From: Alistipes sp. | Lineage (GTDB): Bacteria; Bacteroidota; Bacteroidia; Bacteroidales; Rikenellaceae | NCBI GenBank assembly: GCA_020026335.1 | Contig: JAHHQO010000017.1 | Span: 1-41,167, forward strand | Direction: 5' to 3' | Length of the DNA stretch: 41,167 nucleotides | In this document: piece after piece, positions 8,307 through 16,490 of the stretch | Position numbering within the stretch: position 1 is the first letter of the stretch | How the letters are laid out: each line of letters begins with the position of its first letter | Program-made: the position numbers and the translations under genes | The notes under the pieces: generated by a model | Told to the model about the DNA's origin: nothing | Seen by the model: only the letters and a program-made list of their open reading frames with translations | The model's database searches: none

Positions 8307-11300
8307 ATGAAACGAATTTTACGTACTGCCGCCCTTGTGGCACTGCTTGCTGTGGCAGCCCCCGCAACGGCACAGACACTACCCGACGATGTCATCAGCG
8401 GCATCGAACAGCTCCTCTCGCGTGAGGCGAACAAGGAGACGATATTCTACAACATCAAGATTGATTCCGTAGCCATCGGTGCGCGCAAGATTTCGCTCTT
8501 TGCCAATCAGGACTGCTCCTACACCCCCTTCCGCGAGGAGAATGTGGCCGCCCTGTACCGCGACATCCGCGCGCTGTTGCCCGCCCGCTACAACAAATAC
8601 CGTGTGGAGGTCATCACCGAGGGTCAGCCCATCGAGGAGCTGATACCCCTTGCCCTGCGCAGCAAGGCCGACCGCCGCATCAAGACCTTCGAAACCTCGT
8701 GTCGCACCCCTCTGGTCACCGCGCTCGACAAGGGCAACCGCCCCACACGCGGACTCCAGAACCGCCACATCGCCATGTGGCAGAGCCACGGCTGGTATTT
8801 CGAACAGAGCCTCAACCGCTGGGAGTGGCAGCGCGCCCGCATTCTCCAGACGGTGGAGGACCTCTACACACAGAGCTACGTGCTGCCCTACTTAGTGCCG
8901 ATGCTCGAAAATGCAGGTGCCAATGTGCTCCTTCCCCGCGAACGCGACTTCAACAAGCACGAGGTCATCGTCGATAACGACGGTTGTCTCGACAACTCGC
9001 GCTACACCGAGCAGAACGGCGCGAAGAGTTGGAGCGAAGGCTCATCGGAGGGCTTTGCCCACCTGCGCCACGTCTACAAGGAGTTCGAGAACCCCTTCCG
9101 CGAGGGTACATTCCGTCAGGTGGAGACCCAGCGCGACAAGGAGAGTGCTTCTGCCACATGGACACCCTCGATTCCCGCCGCAGGCGAGTATGCCGTATAT
9201 GTATCGTACCACACCCTGCCCAAGAGCACGGAAGATGCTCTCTACACCGTACACCACAAGGGCGGTGTATCGCACTTCAAGGTCAATCAGAAGATGGGCG
9301 GCGGCACATGGATTTATCTGGGTACGTTTGCCTTTGACAAGGGTCTCAACGACAACCAGTGCGTGGTGTTGAGCAACCGCTCGTCGAAGAACGGACGCAT
9401 CGTCACCGCCGACGGTGTGAAGATTGGCGGTGGTATGGGTAATGTGGCACGCAGCATCACAGCCGAGTTCCTCGCCCTCAACAGCAAGGACTCGCTCACC
9501 GACTTCTCTGCCGAGGCGGCACGCCACACGCCCCAAATCAGCCGCTACCCCCGTTTCTGCGAGGCAGCACGCTACTGGATGCAGTGGGCAGGTATTCCCG
9601 ATTCGATTTATTCGCCCTACTCGGGTGGCAACGACTACTCCGACGACTACAAGTCGCGCGGTGTGTGGGTCAATTATCTGGCAGGCGGTTCGGAGGTACT
9701 CCCCGACCGTGAGGGTCTGAATATCCCCGTGGATATCGCCTTTGCCTTCCACTCCGATGCAGGTACTTCGCGCAACGACTCCATCATCGGTACACTGGGT
9801 ATCTACATGAGCAAGTCCGAGGAATGCGACACCTACGCCGACGGCACCTCGCGCAACATGGCACGCCAGCTCACCGACCTCATTCAGTCGAACGTGGTCA
9901 ATGACGTGCGCCGTCTCTACGAGCCGGAGTGGAACCGCCGCGGTATGTGGAACAAACCCTACTTCGAGGCGCGCTCGCCCCAGGTTCCCACCATGCTGCT
10001 GGAGTTGCTCTCTCACCAGAATTTCGCCGATATGCGCTACGGTCTCGACCCGCGCTTCCGCTTCACGGTCAGCCGTGCAGTATATAAAGGTATGTTGCAG
10101 TTCATCGCCTCACAGAACAAAGTACCCTATGTGGTACAGCCCCTGCCCGTCGACCACATGAGCGCAACACTTACTTCCAAGGGTCACGCCCTTGTCAGCT
10201 GGCAGCCCGTGGAAGACCCCTTCGAGCCAACAGCCACCCCCGACCGCTACATCGTCTATACCCGTATCGGTGACGGTGCTTTCGACAACGGCCGTGTGGT
10301 CACCTCGCCCCGTTTCGAGACAGCGGTTCCCGCAGGTGAGGTGTGCAGCTTCAAGGTCACGGCCCTCAACGAGGGTGGCGAGAGCTTCCCCTCCGAGATT
10401 TTGTCGGTGGGTGTGGCAGAGAATGCCCGGAAGCCCGTTTTGATTGTCAATGGTTTCGACCGCATCAGTGCGCCTGCCGACTTTGTGGCACCCGCTCCTG
10501 CCGACACCCTGCTGGCAGGCTTCCTCGATGACAAGGACCACGGTGTCCCCTACCTCAAGGATGTCAGCTATGTGGGCAAGATGAAGGAGTATCGCCGCAA
10601 CATCGACTGGATGGACGACGATGCCGCCGGCTTCGGTGACAGCTACGGCGACTACGAGACGATGGTCATCGCCGGAAATACATTCGATTATCCCGCACTT
10701 CACGGTCGCGCCATGCTCAAAGCCGGATATTCTTTCGTATCTTGCAGTGACGAAGCGGTGGAAAGCGGCGAGGTGAAGCTGAACGACTACCCGGCTGTGG
10801 ATATTATCCTCGGCAAGGAGTGTCAGACCAAGATGGGTCGCGGCGGTATTCACCCCCTGCAATTCAAGACCTTCTCCTCCGAGATGCAGTCCGCCATCGC
10901 CGACTACTGCCACGCAGGCGGTAATGTGATGGTGTCGGGAGCCTATGTGGCCACCGACCTGTGGGACAACCCCCTCGCACCCCGTGTGGAGGAGGATTGC
11001 ACCTTTGCCTCCGATGTGCTGAAGTACAAGTGGAGAGTGGGTCAGGCAGCACGCCGTGGCGGTGTGAAGGCCGTGGAGTCTCACCTTCTGCCCGCGGACG
11101 GCACATTCGATTACTACTCGACCCTCAACGAGGAGAGCTACGTGGTCGAGTCACCCGATGCCGTAGAGCCTGCCGCTCCCGGTGCGGAGACCGTCATGCG
11201 CTACACCGAGAACAACCTCAGTGCCGCCGTAGCCTACAAGGGCGACTACAAAACCTTCGTGATGGGCTACCCCTTCGAGTCGATTCGTTCGGACGAGGAG

Positions 11301-11351
11301 CGCGCACAGCTCATGGAGCGAGTTTTGGATTTTTTCAACGACAAGAAATAA
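8307..11351 (+). CDS. Secreted Amidase_3-like N-acetylmuramoyl-L-alanine amidase with inserted golvesin-like domain
   Basis: This 1014-residue protein starts with a signal peptide (1-22, ending ATA). Residues about 150-215 and 410-600 look like the two halves of a zinc Amidase_3 fold. The likely zinc ligands are His161 (QSHGW), Glu173 (WEWQ) and His482 (FHSDAG), with catalytic Glu566 (LLELLS). Between the halves, about 225-385, sits a beta-rich segment like the golvesin C-terminal (xanthan-lyase-associated) domain, probably a binding module. A fibronectin-III-like stretch (about 617-715) and a C-terminal domain of unknown role (about 720-1014) follow. It would cut the stem peptide from MurNAc, giving bare glycan for NamZ. 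Such proteins are often labelled xanthan lyase; the amidase residues argue against that. The residue assignments are my alignment by eye. Confidence 0.75.
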   Translation: MKRILRTAALVALLAVAAPATAQTLPDDVISGIEQLLSREANKETIFYNIKIDSVAIGARKISLFANQDCSYTPFREENVAALYRDIRALLPARYNKYRVEVITEGQPIEELIPLALRSKADRRIKTFETSCRTPLVTALDKGNRPTRGLQNRHIAMWQSHGWYFEQSLNRWEWQRARILQTVEDLYTQSYVLPYLVPMLENAGANVLLPRERDFNKHEVIVDNDGCLDNSRYTEQNGAKSWSEGSSEGFAHLRHVYKEFENPFREGTFRQVETQRDKESASATWTPSIPAAGEYAVYVSYHTLPKSTEDALYTVHHKGGVSHFKVNQKMGGGTWIYLGTFAFDKGLNDNQCVVLSNRSSKNGRIVTADGVKIGGGMGNVARSITAEFLALNSKDSLTDFSAEAARHTPQISRYPRFCEAARYWMQWAGIPDSIYSPYSGGNDYSDDYKSRGVWVNYLAGGSEVLPDREGLNIPVDIAFAFHSDAGTSRNDSIIGTLGIYMSKSEECDTYADGTSRNMARQLTDLIQSNVVNDVRRLYEPEWNRRGMWNKPYFEARSPQVPTMLLELLSHQNFADMRYGLDPRFRFTVSRAVYKGMLQFIASQNKVPYVVQPLPVDHMSATLTSKGHALVSWQPVEDPFEPTATPDRYIVYTRIGDGAFDNGRVVTSPRFETAVPAGEVCSFKVTALNEGGESFPSEILSVGVAENARKPVLIVNGFDRISAPADFVAPAPADTLLAGFLDDKDHGVPYLKDVSYVGKMKEYRRNIDWMDDDAAGFGDSYGDYETMVIAGNTFDYPALHGRAMLKAGYSFVSCSDEAVESGEVKLNDYPAVDIILGKECQTKMGRGGIHPLQFKTFSSEMQSAIADYCHAGGNVMVSGAYVATDLWDNPLAPRVEEDCTFASDVLKYKWRVGQAARRGGVKAVESHLLPADGTFDYYSTLNEESYVVESPDAVEPAAPGAETVMRYTENNLSAAVAYKGDYKTFVMGYPFESIRSDEERAQLMERVLDFFNDKK

Positions 11352-11384
11352 AAAAATATAACCACCAATTAACACTTAACTACG

Positions 11385-12839
11385 ATGAATAAGATTGATT
11401 GCTTCATTCCCTACTCGGGCAAAGAACAGGTAGAACAGACCATCAAGGGACTTTTCGACACCCGACTGGTCAACCGCATTTTCCTGCTGACCGACACCGA
11501 AGGCCAACAACCCGTGGAGGGATGCCAACTGCTTCCCATTCGTGGCGCACAGTCGTCACAGACCATAAAAGCCATCGCCGAGGCTTCAGAAGCCGAATTT
11601 ATACTCCTCTACACCAAGTACAGCACCCTCTCGCTGGGTCTGTTCGCCCTCGACCGCATGACGATGCTCGCGGAAGATTCCCACGCCGGCATGGTCTATG
11701 CCGACCATTATCAGGTCAAGGAGGGCAAGCAGAGCAACGCTCCGGTCATCGACTATCAGTTTGGTTCGCTGCGTGACGACTTCGACTTCGGTTCGCTGTT
11801 GCTGTTCCGCCGCGATGCATTCTGCGAGGCTGTCAGCCGCATGAAGGCCGACTACGAATTTGCAGGCCTCTACGACCTGCGTCTGAAGCTGAGCCAGAAG
11901 GAGCAGCTCATGCACATCAACGAATACCTCTACTCCGAGGTGGAGTTCGACACCCGCAAGAGTGGCGAAAAGATTTTCGACTACGTAGACCCCCGCAACC
12001 GCGGTCGTCAGATAGAGATGGAGCAGGCCTGCACCGAGCATCTGAAGGAAATCGGCGGCTATCTCGAGCCCCGTTTCGAGAAGATTGCCTTCGAGGAGGG
12101 CGACTTCGAGTATGAGGCTTCGGTCATCATTCCCGTGCGCAACCGTATCCGCACCATTCGCGATGCCATTCGTTCGGTGCTGGCACAGAAGGCCGACTTC
12201 AAGTTTAACCTCATCGTCATCGACAACCACTCGACCGACGGCACAACGGAGGCCATCGACGAGTTCAAGGACGACGAGCGACTCATTCACATCATTCCCT
12301 CGCGCACCGATTTGGGTATCGGCGGTTGTTGGAACATGGGTGTTCACCACCCCAAGTGCGGCAAGTTTGTCGTTCAGTTGGACAGCGATGATGTCTACAA
12401 GGACGAGAACACCCTCACCACGATGGTACGCGCCTTCTACGAGCAGAACTGCGCCATGGTGGTCGGCACCTACATGATGACCGACTTCAACATGAACATG
12501 ATTGCTCCGGGCATCATCGACCACAAGGAGTGGACACCCGAAAACGGACGCAACAACGCCCTGCGCATCAACGGTCTGGGCGCACCCCGTGCCTTCTACA
12601 CCCCCATGTTGCGCAAGATTAAGGTTCCCAACACCAGCTACGGCGAGGACTACGCCCTGGGACTCAACATCAGCCGCCACTATCAGATTGGCCGCGTCTA
12701 CGATGTGGTCTATCTCTGCCGCCGTTGGGAGGACAACTCCGATGCCTCACTCGACATCGTGAAGATGAACGGCCACAACCTCTACAAGGACCGTATCCGT
12801 ACTTGGGAGTTGCAGGCCAGAATAGCTATGAATCACTAA
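11385..12839 (+). CDS. Cytosolic family 2 glycosyltransferase with tandem GT-A-like domains
   Basis: The 484-residue protein has a clear GT2 domain in its C-terminal half: ASVIIPVRNR near 245, a nucleotide-binding IDNHSTDGT stretch, and DSDD at 333-336, the metal and nucleotide-sugar site. The N-terminal 240 residues also resemble GT2 (IDCFIPYSG at the start, DFDFGSLLLFRR in the middle), but I see no intact DxD there, so this half may be inactive or bind an acceptor. There is no signal peptide and no membrane segment. It begins 33 bases after the amidase gene and precedes the GalT-like DUF4922 gene by 12 bases, so the two are tightly coupled. The sugar donor and acceptor are unknown; a glycosyltransferase is unexpected in a degradative operon. 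Confidence 0.8.
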   Translation: MNKIDCFIPYSGKEQVEQTIKGLFDTRLVNRIFLLTDTEGQQPVEGCQLLPIRGAQSSQTIKAIAEASEAEFILLYTKYSTLSLGLFALDRMTMLAEDSHAGMVYADHYQVKEGKQSNAPVIDYQFGSLRDDFDFGSLLLFRRDAFCEAVSRMKADYEFAGLYDLRLKLSQKEQLMHINEYLYSEVEFDTRKSGEKIFDYVDPRNRGRQIEMEQACTEHLKEIGGYLEPRFEKIAFEEGDFEYEASVIIPVRNRIRTIRDAIRSVLAQKADFKFNLIVIDNHSTDGTTEAIDEFKDDERLIHIIPSRTDLGIGGCWNMGVHHPKCGKFVVQLDSDDVYKDENTLTTMVRAFYEQNCAMVVGTYMMTDFNMNMIAPGIIDHKEWTPENGRNNALRINGLGAPRAFYTPMLRKIKVPNTSYGEDYALGLNISRHYQIGRVYDVVYLCRRWEDNSDASLDIVKMNGHNLYKDRIRTWELQARIAMNH

Positions 12840-12851
12840 AATCTCAGGATT

Positions 12852-13793
12852 ATGAAGCAGCGCATTCAAGAGCTCTTTGAGCATCAAATGAGCGTTTGGG
12901 AAATGGCTAGAGAAAACTATGCCGCATTGGACCATGTCAGTGTGAAGACACTGCACATCGGTGATGTAACCTACAAGGTGCAGTTCAACCCTGCACGTAT
13001 CGTCTCATCGGGCGCAAAGATCGACAAGAAGACCATCGCCGCCCGCAAATGCTTTCTCTGTGCTGAGAATCGCCCTGCAGTGCAGACGGGAATACCTTTC
13101 AAGGAGCACTACACGATTTTGATTAATCCGTTCCCCATCTTTCCCCGACATCTGACCATTCCCGACAATGCCCACACCGAGCAGAGCATCATCGAGCGCA
13201 TCGACGACATGCTCGACCTGGCGGAGGCACTGCCCGACTTCACGGTCTTCTACAACGGACCGCGTTGTGGCGCTTCGGCACCCGACCATGCCCACTTCCA
13301 GGCCGGCAGCCGCGGATTCATGCCCATCGAATCGCAGTGGCGTCAGCTCATCGCCGCCGAGCTGGGCACACGCGGCAAGGCGCATCTCTACGCCCTGAAG
13401 GACCTTCCGCGCAGCACCTTTGTCATCGAATCGGAGGTGAAGGCCGATGCATCGGAACTCTTCGACATTGTCTATGACGATATGGTCCTCCACTTCGGTG
13501 AGGAGGAGCCCATGATGAATATCCTCGCCCTCTACGAGGAGAACAAGTGGGTGATTTTCATCTTCCCCCGCGAGAAACACCGTCCCTCGTGCTACACGGC
13601 AGAGGGTGAGGCCCGTCTGTTGAGCAGTCCCGCCTCGGTGGATATGGGTGGTGTGTTCATCACTCCGCTGGAGCAGGATTTCGAGAAGATGAACTCCGAG
13701 ATTCTCGCTCAAATTTTAGGTGAGGTATGTCTCTCGCGCTACGACTTCGAGGAGTTGATACGCCGCATACAGGACGACCTCTGCAAAAAGTAA
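12852..13793 (+). CDS. DUF4922 protein, GalT/HIT-superfamily nucleotidyltransferase or phosphorylase
   Basis: The protein is 313 residues long and cytosolic. It carries all key sites of the GalT branch of the HIT superfamily: a CxxC pair (Cys67, Cys70), a single His in FPRH (His100), and HAHFQ at 146-150 preceded by Cys-Gly. In galactose-1-phosphate uridylyltransferase the equivalent CxxC, His115 and His164 bind zinc, His166 becomes nucleotidylated, and Gln168 assists. His148 would be the nucleophile here. The enzyme should therefore transfer or phosphorolyse a nucleotide on a phosphorylated compound; related branches act on GDP-hexoses or Ap4A. The substrate is unknown. Its place between a glycosyltransferase and a SpoIID gene suggests nucleotide-sugar chemistry on salvaged amino sugars. 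The match to GalT sites is by eye. Confidence 0.78.
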   Translation: MKQRIQELFEHQMSVWEMARENYAALDHVSVKTLHIGDVTYKVQFNPARIVSSGAKIDKKTIAARKCFLCAENRPAVQTGIPFKEHYTILINPFPIFPRHLTIPDNAHTEQSIIERIDDMLDLAEALPDFTVFYNGPRCGASAPDHAHFQAGSRGFMPIESQWRQLIAAELGTRGKAHLYALKDLPRSTFVIESEVKADASELFDIVYDDMVLHFGEEEPMMNILALYEENKWVIFIFPREKHRPSCYTAEGEARLLSSPASVDMGGVFITPLEQDFEKMNSEILAQILGEVCLSRYDFEELIRRIQDDLCKK

Positions 13794-13811
13794 CCAACAA
13801 ACCAACCGAAA

Positions 13812-15131
13812 ATGAAAGAACCCAAAGTACAGGTCGGCATCATGTTCGAGCCGGAAATCGAATTCACGCTGCTGACCCCATACCGCATCAACGGACAAGA
13901 AATTACAGGCGATGAAAAAGTCATTTGCCGTGACGGCAAAGTCGTCTGGCAGGGCAACGCCTACGATGAAATCACCTTTGAGCCCCTCGACGAGTCGCAC
14001 TCGGAGTTCGAGCTCAAGGGGGTGACCATCGGCATCAACTTCCACTGGGAGCGCAAGGAGAACCAGCGTTTCGAGGGAGCGTTGAAATTCATTGTCGAGA
14101 ACGACAAGCTCACGGCGGTGAATGTCATTCGTGTGGAGGACTACCTCACCAGCGTCATTTCGAGTGAGATGAGTGCCACCGCATCGCCCGAACTGCTGAA
14201 GGCGCACGCCGTCATCTCGCGCAGCTGGCTGCTGGCACAGATTCAGAAGAACAAGGAGATTGCCGCACAGCACACCGACTACTCGGCATACACCCTCACC
14301 GACACGGAGATGATTCGCTGGTACGACCGCGAGGACCACACCCGTTTCGATGTGTGTGCCGACGACCACTGCCAGCGTTATCAGGGCATCACACGTGCCT
14401 CGACCGCTGCCGTACGCGAGGCGATTGCCGCCACACGCGGACAGCTGTTGATGTATGACGGACAAATCTGCGATGCACGCTTCTCGAAGTGCTGTGGCGG
14501 TGCTTTCGAGGAGTTCCGCTACTGCTGGGAGGAGAAGGACATGCCCTATCTGGTGAAGCAGGCCGACAGCAAGAGCGGCGTGGCACTGCCCGACCTCACC
14601 ATCGAGGAGGAGGCCGTGAAGTGGATTCTCACCTCGCCCGAAGCGTTCTGCAACACCACCGACAAGAAGATTCTCTCGCAGGTGTTGAACAACTACGATC
14701 AGGAGACCACCGACTTCTACCGCTGGAAGGTATCCTACACACAGGAGGAGCTCTCCGCCCTCATTCTGCGCCGTTCGGGTGTGGACTACGGACAAATCAT
14801 CGACCTCGTACCCGTGGCACGCGGAACGAGCGGACGACTGTGGAAGCTCAAGATTGTGGGTACGAAGAAAACCCTCACCATCGGCAAGGAGCTGGAGATT
14901 CGCCGCACACTCTCGCCCTCCCACCTTTACAGCTCGGCCTTCGTGGTCGAGAAGGGCGAAACGAATGCCGACGGCGTACCTTCGAGCTTCACCCTCATCG
15001 GTGCAGGCTGGGGTCACGGAGTGGGTCTCTGCCAAATCGGTGCCGCCGTCATGGGCGAGAAGGGTTACAAGTATGACGAAATACTGAAGCACTACTTTGT
15101 GGGTGCCGACCTCGAAAAAATGTACGAATAG
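13812..15131 (+). CDS. SpoIID/LytB-domain protein without export signal
   Basis: The 439-residue protein has the SpoIID core: EDYLTSVISSEMSA with Glu119 at the position of the catalytic Glu of SpoIID lytic transglycosylases, then KAHAVISRSWLL, a Cys/His-rich segment (CADDHCQRYQG) like the zinc-binding part of SpoIID, and the C-terminal GWGHGVGLCQIGA (around 399-411). SpoIID enzymes cleave bare glycan strands. The start is fixed: the TAA stop of the preceding gene lies in the same frame 18 bases upstream, so no signal peptide can be added. The N-terminus (MKEPKVQVGIMFEPEIEF) is soluble. The protein should thus be cytosolic, unlike SpoIID itself, and may act on imported fragments. AmpG follows 23 bases downstream. 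Confidence 0.85.
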   Translation: MKEPKVQVGIMFEPEIEFTLLTPYRINGQEITGDEKVICRDGKVVWQGNAYDEITFEPLDESHSEFELKGVTIGINFHWERKENQRFEGALKFIVENDKLTAVNVIRVEDYLTSVISSEMSATASPELLKAHAVISRSWLLAQIQKNKEIAAQHTDYSAYTLTDTEMIRWYDREDHTRFDVCADDHCQRYQGITRASTAAVREAIAATRGQLLMYDGQICDARFSKCCGGAFEEFRYCWEEKDMPYLVKQADSKSGVALPDLTIEEEAVKWILTSPEAFCNTTDKKILSQVLNNYDQETTDFYRWKVSYTQEELSALILRRSGVDYGQIIDLVPVARGTSGRLWKLKIVGTKKTLTIGKELEIRRTLSPSHLYSSAFVVEKGETNADGVPSSFTLIGAGWGHGVGLCQIGAAVMGEKGYKYDEILKHYFVGADLEKMYE

Positions 15132-15154
15132 ACCTCAACAGCTACTATTAACCA

Positions 15155-16471
15155 ATGAACAAAAATAAACAGACCAACCCCTGGGCATGGATTCCCACGC
15201 TCTACTTTGCCCAGGGTATTCCCTACTTTGCGGTCAACACCATCTCGGTGCTGATGTTTAAGAAACTGGGTATGTCGAACACCGACATCGCCCTCTACAC
15301 CGGCTGGTTGTACCTGCCGTGGGTCATCAAACCCTTCTGGAGCCCCTTCATCGACATCATACGCACCAAACGCTGGTGGACGGTCGTAATGCAAATCGTC
15401 ATGGCCATCGGTCTGGCGATGGTGGCCTTCACCCTTCCCTCGCCCAACGAGGCGGAGATTGCCACCGGAGCGGTCAATGTGTCGCTCTTCACCGTCTGTC
15501 TGGCCATGTTCTGGATTATCGGATTTGCATCTGCCACCCATGACATCGCCTCCGACGGCTACTATATGGTCGCCCTCAACAGCAACCAACAGAGTCTCTT
15601 TGTGGGTATCCGCAGCACGGCATACCGTCTGGCGTCCATCTTCGGACAGGGTGCGCTCGTGGTGCTGGCCGGTTGGCTGGAGACCTCCACGGGCAACATT
15701 CCCATGGCTTGGCGTTACACCTTCTACGCCATCTCCGCCATGTTCGGACTGCTGACCCTCTACCACATCTACATTCTGCCCCGCCCCGCTGCCGACCACT
15801 CGGTGACCGAAGGCAAGAGTCATGTGAATATCCTCCAGGAGTTCTTCGGCACGTTCGGCTCTTTCTTCCGCAAGCCTCAGGTTCTGGTGGCCGTGCTTTT
15901 CATTCTGCTGTTCCGTCTTCCCGAGGCACAGCTGGTGAAGATGATTCAGCCGTTCCTCGTTGATCCCAAGGAGCTGGGCGGTCTGGGTCTCTCGACAGCC
16001 GAGCTGGGTCTGGTCTATGGCACCATCGGCGTGGCAGGTCTGACCATCGGCGGTATTTTGGGCGGTATCTGCGCATCGCGCGGAGGTCTGAAAAAGTGGC
16101 TGTGGCCCATGTCGCTGAGCATCTCGCTCACCTGTCTCACGTTCTGTTATCTGGCGATGTTCCAGCCAGAGAGCATCTACACCATCAGCACCTGCGTCTT
16201 CATCGAGCAGTTCGGCTACGGATTCGGATTCACCGCCTTCATGCTCTACATGATGTACTTCGCCGAGGGCGAACACAAGACCTCGCACTACGCCATCTGT
16301 ACCGCCTTCATGGCACTGGGTATGATGGTGCCGGGTATGGCAGCAGGTTGGATTCAGGAGCAGATGGGCTATGTCAATTTCTTCTGGTGGGTATTTGCCT
16401 GCAACATTGCCACATGGATTGTCACCGCAATGGTGAAGATTGACCCCTCCTACGGAAAGAAAGCCGCTTAA
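15155..16471 (+). CDS. ampG: AmpG-like muropeptide permease (MFS)
   Basis: This 438-residue major-facilitator protein has about 12 hydrophobic segments and opens with WAWIPTLYFAQGIPY, typical of AmpG proteins. Conserved features include KPFWSPFID in the first cytoplasmic loop and IASDGYYMVALN, where the Asp is in the AmpG-conserved helix. AmpG imports GlcNAc-anhydroMurNAc, with or without peptide, from periplasm to cytoplasm using the proton gradient. Here it lies between the SpoIID gene and the second NamZ gene, which gives the operon a second inner-membrane route beside the sodium symporter. In Tannerella an AmpG homologue was reported to carry peptide-free disaccharide; whether that holds here is inference. 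Confidence 0.87.
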   Translation: MNKNKQTNPWAWIPTLYFAQGIPYFAVNTISVLMFKKLGMSNTDIALYTGWLYLPWVIKPFWSPFIDIIRTKRWWTVVMQIVMAIGLAMVAFTLPSPNEAEIATGAVNVSLFTVCLAMFWIIGFASATHDIASDGYYMVALNSNQQSLFVGIRSTAYRLASIFGQGALVVLAGWLETSTGNIPMAWRYTFYAISAMFGLLTLYHIYILPRPAADHSVTEGKSHVNILQEFFGTFGSFFRKPQVLVAVLFILLFRLPEAQLVKMIQPFLVDPKELGGLGLSTAELGLVYGTIGVAGLTIGGILGGICASRGGLKKWLWPMSLSISLTCLTFCYLAMFQPESIYTISTCVFIEQFGYGFGFTAFMLYMMYFAEGEHKTSHYAICTAFMALGMMVPGMAAGWIQEQMGYVNFFWWVFACNIATWIVTAMVKIDPSYGKKAA

Positions 16472-16490
16472 CCCCCAAAAAACTACTATC

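Noticed and set aside
16440..16490. Earlier in-frame start for the second NamZ
   Set aside because: It overlaps ampG by 32 bases and places 17 polar residues before the signal peptide; the ATG at 16491 is better.
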